64,000 nt of DNA from Mucilaginibacter sp. (GCA_030445275.1 JAUCSE010000034.1:53428-117427); one strand, 5' to 3'; numbered from the stretch's first letter, positions 37,023 through 45,790 are shown. The notes: a model not told the origin generated them from the sequence alone. Program-made: numbers and translations.

Positions 37023-38201
37023 CTAACGTAAATTTTCAATAACAATTGCACTTGCGCCGCCACCGCCATTACAAATACCGGCAACACCATATTTGCCATT
37101 GTTTTGTTGTAATACACTTAACAGGGTAACAATGATACGGGCGCCCGAAGCACCCAACGGATGGCCCAATGAAACCGCGCCGCCGTTAACATTTACCCGC
37201 GCCGGATTTAATTTTAAGGCCTGGTTATTAGCAATAGAAACTACCGAGAATGCTTCATTGATCTCGTAATAATCAATATCGTCACTTGTTAAACCGGCTC
37301 TATGCAGTGCTAAAGGAATAGCTTTTGATGGTGCTGTGGTAAACCACTCGGGCGCTTGTTGTGCATCAGCATAAGCAATAATTTTGGCAATTGGCTTTAT
37401 GCCTAACTCGTCGGCTTTTTCTTTGCTCATTAGTATTACTGCCGCCGCGCCATCATTTAGGCTTGATGCATTTGCCGCGGTAACGGTACCATCTTTTTTA
37501 AATACCGGTTTTAATGTGGGGATCTTATCAAATTTTACAGTTGCCGGCTCTTCATCATCACTAAATAGAGTAGCCTCGCCTTTTTTGTTTTTTAATTCAA
37601 CGGGGGTAATTTCAGTAACAAATTTACCATCACTTTGAGCCTTTAAAGTTCGGTTATATGATTCTATTGCGTAAGCATCCTGATCTTCACGGCTAATATT
37701 ACATTCGGTCGCGCATAGTTCTGCTGCAGAGCCCATGTGGTAATCGTTATAAACATCCCAAAGGCCGTCTTCAACCAGGCCATCAATAAGCAGGTCATTT
37801 CCTAATTTATAACCGGTACGGGCTTTTGCCAAATAATAAGGTGTATTGCTCATGCTCTCCATACCACCTGCCAATACAATATCATTATCGCCCGAAGCAA
37901 TATTTTGTGCAGCAAGCATAATAGCTTTCATGCCCGATGCGCAAACTTTATTAACTGTAGTGGCCGGCAAGTAAGGCAAGCCGCCAAATATAGCCGCTTG
38001 TGTTGCCGGTGCCTGCCCTAAATTGGCCGACAGTACATTGCCCATAAAAACTTCCTGTATATGCTCAGGCTTTAACCCTGATTTTTCAACGGCCGATTTA
38101 ATGACCATACTTCCCAGCTGTGTAGCGGTAAATGATGCTAAACTTCCGCCGAAACTGCCAATAGGCGTACGGGTGGCTGCTACAATAACTACTTCTTTCA
38201 T
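37023..38201 (-). CDS. Acetyl-CoA C-acetyltransferase (thiolase)
   Basis: A 392-residue thiolase. The nucleophile Cys87 is in TVNKVCASGMKA, the His in GGAVSLGHPLGASGAR and the second Cys in GICNGGGGAS. Members condense two acetyl-CoA to acetoacetyl-CoA or act in beta-oxidation. The length fits biosynthetic-type (AtoB/PhaA-like) enzymes. A TAAATTTG -7 box lies at 38221-38228 on the minus strand, 20 bases from the start. Monocistronic. Confidence 0.93.
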   Translation of the reverse strand: MKEVVIVAATRTPIGSFGGSLASFTATQLGSMVIKSAVEKSGLKPEHIQEVFMGNVLSANLGQAPATQAAIFGGLPYLPATTVNKVCASGMKAIMLAAQNIASGDNDIVLAGGMESMSNTPYYLAKARTGYKLGNDLLIDGLVEDGLWDVYNDYHMGSAAELCATECNISREDQDAYAIESYNRTLKAQSDGKFVTEITPVELKNKKGEATLFSDDEEPATVKFDKIPTLKPVFKKDGTVTAANASSLNDGAAAVILMSKEKADELGIKPIAKIIAYADAQQAPEWFTTAPSKAIPLALHRAGLTSDDIDYYEINEAFSVVSIANNQALKLNPARVNVNGGAVSLGHPLGASGARIIVTLLSVLQQNNGKYGVAGICNGGGGASAIVIENLR

Positions 38202-38361
38202 CAGTTTGATTTTAATAGCGCAAATTTACCTATTTTATTTAAACAATTGCTATGCAAGCATAGTAATTTAAAACAAACGCATTAAAATATATAATCAATA
38301 CCAAGCAATAAAAAAAACATATAGCATAATTTGTATTATTTTTGAGGGCTTAACTCAATAA

Positions 38362-40428
38362 ATGGCAACACTTTCATCCTCACGTCAAAAGGCATTACTG
38401 CGCAAATACGCCCGTAACCTTAAATTTTTAATGATGGTAGTGAGTATTTGCTTAATTGTTTACTCGCTGCCCAAGCAAGCCAAGTTTAGCTATGAAATAC
38501 AAGAGGGGAGGATCTGGAACCAAAAAGATCTGATATCACCTTACAACTTCGCTATCCTGAAAACAGCCCAGGATATTCAAAACGACAGAAAGAATGCACT
38601 TGCCAGCATCACACCCATATACCAGCTAAATCCCGGCATAGCCCAGCAACTATTAGAAGGTTTTAGGAATGATCTGGAAATTAAATGGCACAACTCGGGT
38701 ATAGACGAGAGGCAAAAAGAAAAATATATTGCGGCGGGTTATAACCTGCTAAAAGAAATCTACAGTAGAGGTGTTTTAGTCCTGAATCCTAAATATCAGC
38801 AAGGCCGGCAAGGCTACCCAATAACCATACTGGAAAAAAACGTAGCGACTGATAAAAACACTACCGAGCTATATACCAAAGAACAAGCTTTAGCTTACTG
38901 TAACCAAATATTAAGCCAGCGTACCGATCTGAATAAAGCCTTTTTGCTCGACCTGCTGCAAAATCGTATTCAAAGCAACGTAGTATATGACGATAAACTA
39001 ACTGCGCGGCTTGAAGCAGAAGTGCTTGAAGGCATATCATTAACACATGGTATGGTGCAAAAAGGTGATGTTATAGTAGCCAAAGGATCGGTAGTTAATG
39101 ATGAGGTATATCAAAAGCTGGAATCTTACAAAAAAGCCTTCGAGGATAATGCCCGGATAAATGGTAACCCCAAACTGGTGTTAATGGGGCAGTTTCTGCT
39201 GGTTTCTATAACTATCGCGTTGTTAATGATATTTCTATACCTATTCCGTAGAGATATTTATGATGATAACCGGTTGGTGAGTTTAATATTGCTGGTAATA
39301 ACGGCCATGTTATTTACTTTATCAATGGCTATAAAAATGCAGCTACCTAACTTATATTATATACCCTACTGTATAGTACCTATCATTATCCGTATTTTGT
39401 TTGATACCCGTTTGGCGTTAAATATTCATTTACTGGTAGTTTTAATAGCCGGCTTTTTTGTTCCTAACAGTTTTGAGTTTGCCTATTTTGAAATTACGGC
39501 GGGTATGGTATCTATTTACAGTATTAAAAACCTGATCAGGCGCGAACAGTTCCTTATTTCGGCCGTAATCATCACTCTTACCTATTTTGTTGCGTTTTTG
39601 GGTATATCATTAATACGCGAAGGCAGCCTGGTTACTATGGAATGGATGGGTTTTATTCCGTTTGTGGTAAGCGTGCTGTTAACACTGCTGGCTTATCCGC
39701 TTATTTATTTGTTCGAGAAAATATTTGCCATAACATCAGATATAACCCTGATAGAGTTAACCAATACCAACGCGCCATTATTGCGTGAAATGGCATTTAC
39801 AGCACCGGGGACTTTCCAACATTCATTACAAGTAGCTAATTTGGCCGAGAACGCCATTTATACTATTGGCGGTAATGCTTTACTGGTTAGGGCAGGAGCC
39901 TTATACCATGATATTGGTAAAATGGAAAACCCATTGTTTTTTGTGGAGAACCAAAGCTCGGGCTTTAACCCGCATGATAAATTGCCTTATGAGGAAAGTG
40001 CCCAGATAATTATCAGGCATGTATACAAGGGTATTGAAATGGCGCAGAAAGCAAATATTCCTGAAATTGTAATAGACTTTATACGTACCCACCATGGTAA
40101 TACGCGGGTAGATTATTTTTACCAATCATTTCTAAAAAATTTCCCGGAAAAGATCATTAATGAAAACACTTTCAGGTATCCGGGACCCATTCCTTTCTCA
40201 AAAGAAGCAGGGGTTTTAATGCTTGCCGATTCTGTAGAAGCGGCATCCCGCTCATTAAAAGAGCCGGATGAAAAATCAATAAGCAATCTGGTAGACAGGA
40301 TTGTAAAATACAAGCTGGATCAAAACCAGCTGAAAGACAGTAATATAACTTTAAAGGATATTGAAACCATTAAAGAAATATTTAAAAGAATGTTGATGAG
40401 TATTTACCACGTACGGATAGATTATTAG
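38362..40428 (+). CDS. PgpH-type 7TM HD-domain phosphodiesterase
   Basis: A 688-residue membrane protein of the 7TMR-HD family. One membrane segment (about residues 23-39) is followed by an extracytoplasmic domain (to about 270), seven membrane helices (about 275-465) and a C-terminal HD domain with HSLQVANLAENAIY, LYHDIGKMENPLFFV, IRTHHGNTRVDYF and ADSVEAASRSL. Related PgpH proteins split cyclic-di-AMP to pApA. No c-di-AMP synthase gene is in this window. A TATTTTTG -7 box at 38337-38344 may be its promoter, but no -33 box is visible. Confidence 0.88.
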   Translation: MATLSSSRQKALLRKYARNLKFLMMVVSICLIVYSLPKQAKFSYEIQEGRIWNQKDLISPYNFAILKTAQDIQNDRKNALASITPIYQLNPGIAQQLLEGFRNDLEIKWHNSGIDERQKEKYIAAGYNLLKEIYSRGVLVLNPKYQQGRQGYPITILEKNVATDKNTTELYTKEQALAYCNQILSQRTDLNKAFLLDLLQNRIQSNVVYDDKLTARLEAEVLEGISLTHGMVQKGDVIVAKGSVVNDEVYQKLESYKKAFEDNARINGNPKLVLMGQFLLVSITIALLMIFLYLFRRDIYDDNRLVSLILLVITAMLFTLSMAIKMQLPNLYYIPYCIVPIIIRILFDTRLALNIHLLVVLIAGFFVPNSFEFAYFEITAGMVSIYSIKNLIRREQFLISAVIITLTYFVAFLGISLIREGSLVTMEWMGFIPFVVSVLLTLLAYPLIYLFEKIFAITSDITLIELTNTNAPLLREMAFTAPGTFQHSLQVANLAENAIYTIGGNALLVRAGALYHDIGKMENPLFFVENQSSGFNPHDKLPYEESAQIIIRHVYKGIEMAQKANIPEIVIDFIRTHHGNTRVDYFYQSFLKNFPEKIINENTFRYPGPIPFSKEAGVLMLADSVEAASRSLKEPDEKSISNLVDRIVKYKLDQNQLKDSNITLKDIETIKEIFKRMLMSIYHVRIDY

Positions 40429-40631
40429 TTTGATGGTTAATTGGGTTGACCAGGAGAGTGGTTCATTAAGTTAATACAGATCTGAAAATTACTATACTGA
40501 TAGCCAGTTGTTTATAAGTTAAACATAATCAACCATTCAACATAATCAACTATTCACTAATTTTTTTTTGATGGCTTAGCCTAATTGCTATATTTGCAGT
40601 CCCTGAAAAAGGGGTTTATTAAAATAACATT

Positions 40632-40718
40632 GGTGAGGTGCCTGAGAGGCCGAAAGGATCAGTTTGCTAAACTGACGTACGGGAAACTGTACCGAGGGTT
40701 CGAATCCCTCCCTCACCG
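40632..40718 (+). tRNA. tRNA-Ser (GCU)
   Basis: An 87-base tRNA with acceptor stem GGTGAGG/CCTCACC, a G discriminator, a long variable arm (TACGGGAAACTGTA) typical of class II tRNAs, T-arm GAGGGTTCGAATCCCTC, and anticodon stem-loop TCAGTTTGCTAAACTGA with anticodon GCT reading AGC/AGU. CCA is not encoded. A terminator lies about 25 bases downstream. It borders the GC-richer accessory region. Confidence 0.95.
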
Positions 40719-40743
40719 CAAATTAGTAGCGTAAATGTTCAAA

Positions 40744-40779
40744 AAAGCCTGTAAATCAACGATTTACAGGCTTTTTTGT
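40744..40779 (+). terminator. Rho-independent terminator of tRNA-Ser
   Basis: AAGCCTGTAAATC and GATTTACAGGCTT pair around AAC, followed by TTTTTG. It sits about 25 bases after the tRNA. Confidence 0.85.
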
Positions 40780-40893
40780 TTAACTGAAAACCAAGAAAAC
40801 GCCAAAACCCATGAAAAAGGTGCGCTATTCGTGTAGTGCGCACCACTGTTAGAAAAAAGCGCACCAAATGTACTTTAACATCGCATCGCAGTA

Positions 40894-41043
40894 TTGATCG
40901 ATGAAACTACTTTTACCTTTGAACCAGATGAAGAGGGCGGTTATCGGGTAATGACCAACCCGGAACAACCTGCTTCCACGGAAAAGATCGATGTTCAGTT
41001 GCTCCGGGCCGTGGCCGAAAAACTGGCCAAACTTGGCAACTGA
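40894..41043 (+). pseudogene. Short orphan ORF, probably a remnant
   Basis: A frame open from TTG at 40894 (first in-frame ATG at 40951) to a stop at 41041 encodes 49 residues, TFTFEPDEEGGYRVMTNP then IDVQLLRAVAEKLAKLGN. It has a protein-like pattern and GC-rich codons like the neighbouring island, but no credible start. The upstream part of the 40780-40890 gap has GGTGCGC/GCGCACC inverted words. It looks like the 3' end of a larger gene lost by deletion; the family is not recognised. Confidence 0.35.
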
Positions 41044-41044
41044 A

Positions 41045-41950
41045 TTATTGATAGGCCTTTTTTAGGGCCGCCACATCAACCTTCTGCATTGTCATAAAGA
41101 TTTGCGTAACGCGCGCAATTTGTTCAGGGCTTCCGTTTTTCAGCGCTTCAAACATCACCGTTGAGGCCACTTGCCAGGACACACCGTATTTATCCTTTAG
41201 CCAGCCACATTGTCCCGGTTCACCGTCGGCTGTAAGTGCCGACCAGTAGTAGTCAATCTCTTCCTGTGTTTCGCAAGTGATCAGCAAAGAAACCGCATCA
41301 TTAAAACGAAAACCGTGCTGATGCGCGCTGTCCATAGCGGCCAGCCAGGTTTGATCAAGATAATAGTCAGCGTACATGAGCGTACCTGCTTTATCAGGGC
41401 CCATATCTTCCGGGCGTGGGGCCGTGGTACCGCGTTTGCTATCCTTGAATATCGAGCAATAAAACTCGATAGCTTCATCGGCTTTACCCGCCATTGGTTC
41501 GGTGAACAGCAGTGAGGGAACGATTACCGGCCTTTGCTCACCGGCCGGGTTGGTCAGGATCAACTGCCAGGATAACCCGTATTGATCGCTCAACCAGCCA
41601 TAGCGTTCGCTAAAAGGATAACGGTCAAGGGCCATTAGTACTTTGCCGTTCTCACTCAACTTGCGCCAAACCTCGTCTATATGTTTGGCCGCATCCGGAT
41701 CGCGCGAGGGGTCGAAATTGATCATAAAAGATATGGACGGGTTAATCTTGAGCCCCTCATGCGGAGCGCTGATGCCCAGGAATGGTTGACCGGCAACGGT
41801 AAACTCAACAATTTCGCATTCGCCCCCGCCGGGCATTGGGAAATGGCTCACATAGTTTAAAGCCGAATCAGGCATTAACGATGCGTAAAATTCAGCAGCT
41901 TCCCTTGCTTTATCCTGGCCGAACCAGATATGTGGTTTGATGGGTAACAT
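41045..41950 (-). CDS. Double VOC/PhnB-like domain protein (3-dmu-9_3-mt)
   Basis: A 301-residue protein made of two repeated VOC modules of the PhnB/3-demethylubiquinone-methyltransferase-like type: PHIWFGQDKAREAAEFYASL (residues 5-24) with YGWLSDQYGLSWQLIL, and PSLLFTEPMAGKADEAIEFY (about 145-164) with CGWLKDKYGVSWQVAS. These beta-alpha-beta modules form one cleft; enzymatic activity is unproved in the family. It stops next to the orphan ORF and begins 44 bases after the SnoaL-like gene. Confidence 0.82.
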   Translation of the reverse strand: MLPIKPHIWFGQDKAREAAEFYASLMPDSALNYVSHFPMPGGGECEIVEFTVAGQPFLGISAPHEGLKINPSISFMINFDPSRDPDAAKHIDEVWRKLSENGKVLMALDRYPFSERYGWLSDQYGLSWQLILTNPAGEQRPVIVPSLLFTEPMAGKADEAIEFYCSIFKDSKRGTTAPRPEDMGPDKAGTLMYADYYLDQTWLAAMDSAHQHGFRFNDAVSLLITCETQEEIDYYWSALTADGEPGQCGWLKDKYGVSWQVASTVMFEALKNGSPEQIARVTQIFMTMQKVDVAALKKAYQ

Positions 41951-41994
41951 AGGTAAATGATTTAGTGGTGTTAGTATATTAAAAACCGGGGGCG

Positions 41995-42393
41995 TTAATT
42001 GTTTTGATAGATCGCGCTGCCAGCTAATATTTCGCGGTCGTAGGCTGTATCTAAATAAGAACTCATGGTTTTGATCAGGTCGCCCTCAAAATGATAAATA
42101 TCGCAAAAAGCCTGGCGATAGGCTTTACCGGCTAAGGTTTCAGCTTCGATGATACCCTCGGTCGCGACGTTGTTGCCATCTGCCAGGATGTTGGTTACCG
42201 TGATCTTCGTTGACCCATCTTTTAAAGGTGCTTCGCTGCAGCACTTTAAAAATGCACTTTTACCGTGGATTGGTTTACTGCCGGAGATTTGCCAGCGGAC
42301 ATCCTCATGAAGATGCGCGGCTAAAAACTCCAAATCGCCTTTTTCAAAGGCCTGGTTGATCTGCTGGACCAACTGCTCATAAGTTGTTTTCAT
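41995..42393 (-). CDS. SnoaL/NTF2-like protein
   Basis: A 132-residue single-domain protein of the cone-shaped NTF2-like fold: VQQINQAFEKGDLEFLAAHL, DVRWQISGSKPIHGKSAFLK, then TKITVTNILADGNNVATEG and IYHFEGDLIKTMSSYLDT. Members are small hydrolases, cyclases or ligand binders; substrate unknown. A TATCTTTG -7 box lies on the minus strand at 42413-42420, 20 bases before the start, with no clear -33 box. It is upstream of the double-VOC gene in the same orientation. Confidence 0.8.
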   Translation of the reverse strand: MKTTYEQLVQQINQAFEKGDLEFLAAHLHEDVRWQISGSKPIHGKSAFLKCCSEAPLKDGSTKITVTNILADGNNVATEGIIEAETLAGKAYRQAFCDIYHFEGDLIKTMSSYLDTAYDREILAGSAIYQNN

Positions 42394-42579
42394 TTTCAGG
42401 AATTTAACTAATCAAAGATATAGAGTTCCGGGGATGAGGGTTAGGGGCATACAGGACATTTTTGGGGTAAATTGTGACAAGCGTTATAGACCAGGCAGAA
42501 CGCAGTAATTGGAGTTTATGTATAACTATGAACAAATAAGCCGTTGGTTTCGATAAACGACCGGCTATATTCCACTATC

Positions 42580-42620
42580 GAAGAAGTAACACCCTGCCAG
42601 AGGCCGGGCGTTACTTCTTC
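42580..42620 (-). terminator. Hairpin between PEP-mutase-like and SnoaL genes
   Basis: GAAGAAGTAAC and GTTACTTCTTC are exact 11-base inverted arms around a GC-rich 19-base loop. It lies 64 bases past the PEP-mutase-like stop, at the end of the six-gene operon. There is no T-run, so it may be a transcript-stabilising hairpin and not a terminator. The rest of the 290-base gap shows nothing. Confidence 0.45.
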
Positions 42621-42683
42621 AAAGGATATTTACCCTTAATGTGCGGATTGAACCGAATGACTTGACCGCCTAACTATGCAGCT

Positions 42684-43433
42684 TTAATATAACGGCGTGA
42701 ATGATTGTTCCGTTTGAATAGCCTGGACAACCTTTTCTAAATGACCGTAGATAGTTTTATATAACAGCACCGCCATACTGATCCGCTTTACACCGCTTTC
42801 AGCCAGCGCTTCGATAGAGCCAAGTTTGGGCACACCTACCACGTTTACCGGCAGCGTGGCCGATGCGGTGATCTCCTGAACCAGCGACCTTTCTTGTACG
42901 CCGGTAACAAATAACCCATCCGCTCCCGCGTCTGCATATAATTTGGCCCTTTTCAACGTTGTTTCCAGCGGTGATTCCAACTTTTGCAAAAAGACATCCG
43001 TCCGGGCATTGATAAACAGCTGCTGGTTATTTTTAGCTAAATAGTTTTTGATGCTGGTCAGCTTTTTTAAGTAAATGTCTTCACCCTGTGCGTCTTCCAG
43101 GTTGATGCCTGCTACACCAAGGTCAATGAGTTTTTGGATATGGTCATTTAATTCGTTCAGGTCATCGGTATAGCCTCTTTCCAGGTCAACCGACAAGGGG
43201 ATACTGATGCAGGCTGCTATTCGCCCAATGACATATAACAGTTCACTGAACGGAATCTTTTCACCATCGGCATAGCCCAATGAATCCGCGATAGCCCCGC
43301 TGGAGGTCGCGATAGCGGCGTACCCCTGAGCCTCGATGAGTTGCGCACTTTTGACATTCCACGCGTTAGCGATGATCAGCGGCTTTTCCTGGTGATGTAA
43401 TTGCAAGAATTTTTCGTAATTATTCATAGTCAT
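42684..43433 (-). CDS. Isocitrate lyase/PEP mutase family protein
   Basis: A 249-residue TIM-barrel protein. Landmarks are IANAWNVKSAQLIEAQGYAA, AIATSSGAIADSLGYADGEK, the metal-side acids in SVDLERGYTDDL, GVAGINLEDAQGED and INARTDVFLQ. The KKCGH motif of true isocitrate lyase is absent, so it resembles 2-methylisocitrate-lyase-like or oxaloacetate-type members of unknown substrate. It is the last gene of the ArsR-1 operon, 20 bases after the VOC gene. Confidence 0.83.
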   Translation of the reverse strand: MTMNNYEKFLQLHHQEKPLIIANAWNVKSAQLIEAQGYAAIATSSGAIADSLGYADGEKIPFSELLYVIGRIAACISIPLSVDLERGYTDDLNELNDHIQKLIDLGVAGINLEDAQGEDIYLKKLTSIKNYLAKNNQQLFINARTDVFLQKLESPLETTLKRAKLYADAGADGLFVTGVQERSLVQEITASATLPVNVVGVPKLGSIEALAESGVKRISMAVLLYKTIYGHLEKVVQAIQTEQSFTPLY

Positions 43434-43453
43434 CAGTTTTAAAGAGCCACAAC

Positions 43454-43822
43454 TTATTTCATCGAATGAAAAGCGACCCGGTTGCCTTCGGTGTCAATAA
43501 AACGCCCCATAAAACCGTTTGGGCCAATGGAAGTTTTGGGCAGGATGATCTTACCGCCGGCTGCTTCCACTTTGGCTAAAGGAATGTCCAGGTCTTCGCC
43601 GCCGTTCAGGTAGATCAATGCGCCTTGCTGTGCCGGCTCAAAACCTTCCTCTTCCGAAATGCCGCCGCCGATCTCGCCGTTCTGCATATCCGCCGGGAAC
43701 ATCGCGTATTTCATATCCGGAAACGGGGTGATCATTTCGATACCAAGTACCGCTTCATAAAAGGCTTTCGCCCGAGCTAAATTTTTGGCTGGAATTTCGA
43801 ACCAGTTGATTGCATGTGCCAT
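43454..43822 (-). CDS. VOC-family protein (glyoxalase-like)
   Basis: A 122-residue vicinal-oxygen-chelate protein of the extradiol/glyoxalase type: AINWFEIPAKNLARAKAFYE, YAMFPADMQNGEIGGGIS and FMGRFIDTEGNRVAFHSMK. It has one VOC module pair. No proved substrate. The gap to the next VOC gene is 2 bases, showing tight coupling in the ArsR-1 operon. Confidence 0.85.
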   Translation of the reverse strand: MAHAINWFEIPAKNLARAKAFYEAVLGIEMITPFPDMKYAMFPADMQNGEIGGGISEEEGFEPAQQGALIYLNGGEDLDIPLAKVEAAGGKIILPKTSIGPNGFMGRFIDTEGNRVAFHSMK

Positions 43823-43824
43823 AT

Positions 43825-44262
43825 TTATAAGTTGTTAAGTGCTTCATTAATTTTGACCATATCCGGCCCGGTTCCTGTTCCTTCGTAAAAGGACAGGTCT
43901 TCGTCTATACCTGCCAGCCGCAGGCATTGCCCGCCCGGTGCCTGGAAATACAGGTGCGGGTCAGGTATCTCCAGTTGGCGTATCAAACCAGAATCTAAGA
44001 TCTTTTTGCGGGTCGCCGCTACATCATCAGATTTAAGTTCCAGCCAGATGGCGCGGGCGCTGCGGTGAAATTCGCCGGCGTCTTCGACCTCGCCATAAAG
44101 AAAGGCGATAAAGAAATCGTCGCCGAGGCGGATAAAGTCGCGGTCGGGATCGGCTTGCATCAGCTTGCCACCCAATACTTCAACGTAAAACTGATTGATA
44201 TTATCCCGGTCTTTGCGCGGAACCAGTACCGAGGAATGATTGCCGAAAATTACTTTGGTCAT
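43825..44262 (-). CDS. VOC-family protein
   Basis: A 145-residue protein with VOC features: SVLVPRKDRDNINQFYVEVL, RDFIRLGDDFFIAFLYGEV, IWLELKSDDVAATRKKIL and YFQAPGGQCLRLAGIDEDL. The metal ligands are only partly kept. Its start overlaps the membrane-protein stop by 4 bases (ATGA type), so translation is coupled. Function unknown. Confidence 0.8.
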   Translation of the reverse strand: MTKVIFGNHSSVLVPRKDRDNINQFYVEVLGGKLMQADPDRDFIRLGDDFFIAFLYGEVEDAGEFHRSARAIWLELKSDDVAATRKKILDSGLIRQLEIPDPHLYFQAPGGQCLRLAGIDEDLSFYEGTGTGPDMVKINEALNNL

Positions 44263-44657
44263 AACGCTTTTGATTTTTGATAAGCAAATAAGGTACTGAT
44301 CCCGGCCAGCAGCGAGAACGCCGCAGCAAATGGGAAGAAATAGATGAATTCAATAATAGCCAGGATAACCAGAAACAAACCCAATAAAAGTATCATGCTG
44401 CGTACCGGCGCTGATGACAACAGCCACAGTAAAATGCTGATCAGCAAGAATACACCGATCATGCTATAACCATAGCCATTAAAAAAGGAGGCCAGTGTTA
44501 ATGACCTTCCCATGAAATCAAAGTGTTCGTTTTCCATGCCAGTAACAACGGCAGCCACACGGACATTCGGCGCGTTTTTCCAAGTCAGCGCGCCCACAGT
44601 GTGCCCTAATGTATGCAATAGTATGAGGACGGCTGCGATTCTTAATGCGATTTTCAT
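44259..44657 (-). CDS. Small four-helix membrane protein
   Basis: A 132-residue protein with four predicted membrane segments: IALRIAAVLILLHTLGHTVG, FNGYGYSMIGVFLLISILLW, MILLLGLFLVILAIIEFIYF and FAAAFSLLAGISTLFAY. It resembles the LIC_13387-type small membrane proteins often seen beside SRPBCC and ArsR genes, but no function is known. The ATG overlaps the SRPBCC stop in an ATGA arrangement. Confidence 0.7.
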   Translation of the reverse strand: MKIALRIAAVLILLHTLGHTVGALTWKNAPNVRVAAVVTGMENEHFDFMGRSLTLASFFNGYGYSMIGVFLLISILLWLLSSAPVRSMILLLGLFLVILAIIEFIYFFPFAAAFSLLAGISTLFAYQKSKAL

Positions 44658-45112
44658 TGGTCTGCGAATTGTTTATACAGGTTCATGATCTCTCCCCAGC
44701 CTTGGTCCATGCTTTCCACGACTTTGCCGTTACCCAGTTTGTGCAGGTCTTTATGCTCGAATTTGACGCGGGTGGTAGTAGGTCCTTCAGGAATAAATTC
44801 GGTAACTACTTCAGTAATGAGGTTAGGGTTGCATTTGAAATCGCCGTCTATCTGCCAGGCCAATACGAGCAGGTCATAAGGCTGATAGGTCATCACATAG
44901 CCGACATTTGCCTCGCTACCGTCGGTATGTTTGGAATACCATCGGCCATCCACGTGCGGCTCGACGACCATTTCAGTCATCCCGGCGCTGCCAATATGGT
45001 GGGTGCGAGGCCACCACAAATCTATTTTGCGGGTGAATACTTCAAAAGCGGTCTGCTGTGAGGCTTCGACCATAAATTCTTTTTTGATGGAGGTTAAGTT
45101 GATGGTTTCCAT
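44654..45112 (-). CDS. SRPBCC/AHSA1-domain protein
   Basis: A 152-residue protein of the START-like SRPBCC fold: VEASQQTAFEVFTRKIDLWW, MVVEPHVDGRWYSKHTDGSE and TTRVKFEHKDLHKLGN near the C-terminus. This fold has a deep hydrophobic cavity binding lipids or aromatic ligands. It shares its start with the ArsR stop (ATGA overlap), the classic ArsR-SRPBCC pair, and may bind the molecule sensed by the repressor. Second gene of the ArsR-1 operon. Confidence 0.85.
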   Translation of the reverse strand: METINLTSIKKEFMVEASQQTAFEVFTRKIDLWWPRTHHIGSAGMTEMVVEPHVDGRWYSKHTDGSEANVGYVMTYQPYDLLVLAWQIDGDFKCNPNLITEVVTEFIPEGPTTTRVKFEHKDLHKLGNGKVVESMDQGWGEIMNLYKQFADQ

Positions 45113-45423
45113 TATTTTCCTTTTTCAGTTTTTTCAGCCAATGCTTTGAAGTTCGCTAAAGCGTCATCCCAGAATTGGTCTAAGTAGTTTCTCATGGCTA
45201 AAATGCCCTCGCGGTTCAGTTCATAAATATTGTTATTGCCTACCGTTTTGAGGGTAATGAGTTTGGCTTCTTTCAGTACTTTAAGGTGCTGTGATACGGC
45301 GGGGCGGCTGATGGGTAAGCCATCCGCGATGTCAACCACGGCCAATGGCCGATACTGTAGTTTTTCGAAGATTGCCCGACGGGTCGGGTCGCCTAAAGCG
45401 TTAAAAGCTGCACTGTTGTTCAT
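45112..45423 (-). CDS. ArsR-family winged-helix transcriptional repressor (ArsR-1)
   Basis: A 103-residue ArsR/SmtB-type regulator: NALGDPTRRAIFEKLQYRPL, then the recognition helix in ISRPAVSQHLKVLKEAKLI. There is no ELCVCDL metal-binding cysteine box, so it is not a classic metal sensor, as is usual for SRPBCC-linked members. It is the first gene of a six-gene operon (ArsR, SRPBCC, membrane protein, two VOC, PEP-mutase-like) with overlaps or very short gaps throughout. A promoter with an adjacent palindrome is just upstream, suggesting self-repression. Confidence 0.9.
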   Translation of the reverse strand: MNNSAAFNALGDPTRRAIFEKLQYRPLAVVDIADGLPISRPAVSQHLKVLKEAKLITLKTVGNNNIYELNREGILAMRNYLDQFWDDALANFKALAEKTEKGK

Positions 45424-45443
45424 AATTTAAATAGTAATCATTA

Positions 45444-45488
45444 ACTTACGGTAAGTGCAAACTTACTAATTGTTTTTAAATATGCAAT
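45444..45488 (-). promoter_or_regulatory. ArsR-1 operon promoter with palindromic operator
   Basis: On the minus strand ATTG (45485-45488), a 19-base spacer and TAAGTTTG (45458-45465) match the Bacteroidota -33/-7 pattern TTTG-N19/20-TAnnTTTG. Two bases downstream lies ACTTACCGTAAGT (45444-45456), an imperfect palindrome covering the expected transcription start. A third half-site ACTTAC overlaps the -7 box edge. The arrangement suits repression by ArsR-1. Confidence 0.7.
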
Positions 45489-45557
45489 ACCTGAATTAAA
45501 AAAAAGCGGATGCAAGACACCTGGCTTATGGATTAGCTGTTTTTATTGGCTTGTTCT

Positions 45558-45790
45558 CTAATCCTTAAAGGCCTTCAGCCAGGCCGGAAAGTCGGCCGCC
45601 ATGGCTGCTTCATTAGCCTGATGTTGTCCGATGATAGCGACAATGATGACTTGCTTATTTTTTACCGCATCTGCTCCCGTAGCGCTTCCGCGCCACGGGA
45701 GTTGGCAATAGCGACCGAATGTCCCAATTTTATAAATTTGGCTGCCAGGCAACTGCCAGTTTCTCCTGCGCCGATAATTCCGATATTTAT
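45558..45790 (-). pseudogene. Decayed NADPH-dependent F420-reductase-like gene
   Basis: Straight after the SRPBCC-3 stop the minus strand reads NIGIIGAGETGSCLAAKF then GHSVAIANSRGAEALREQM, the N-terminal NAD(P)-binding fold of NpdG/F420-reductase-like proteins. The first codon is ATA where ATG would be expected. A stop occurs after about 42 residues, and the family pattern resumes in another frame (VKNKQVIIVAI), ending at 45558. The central and C-terminal domains are missing. So start loss, frameshift and internal deletion are all seen. Confidence 0.65.
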
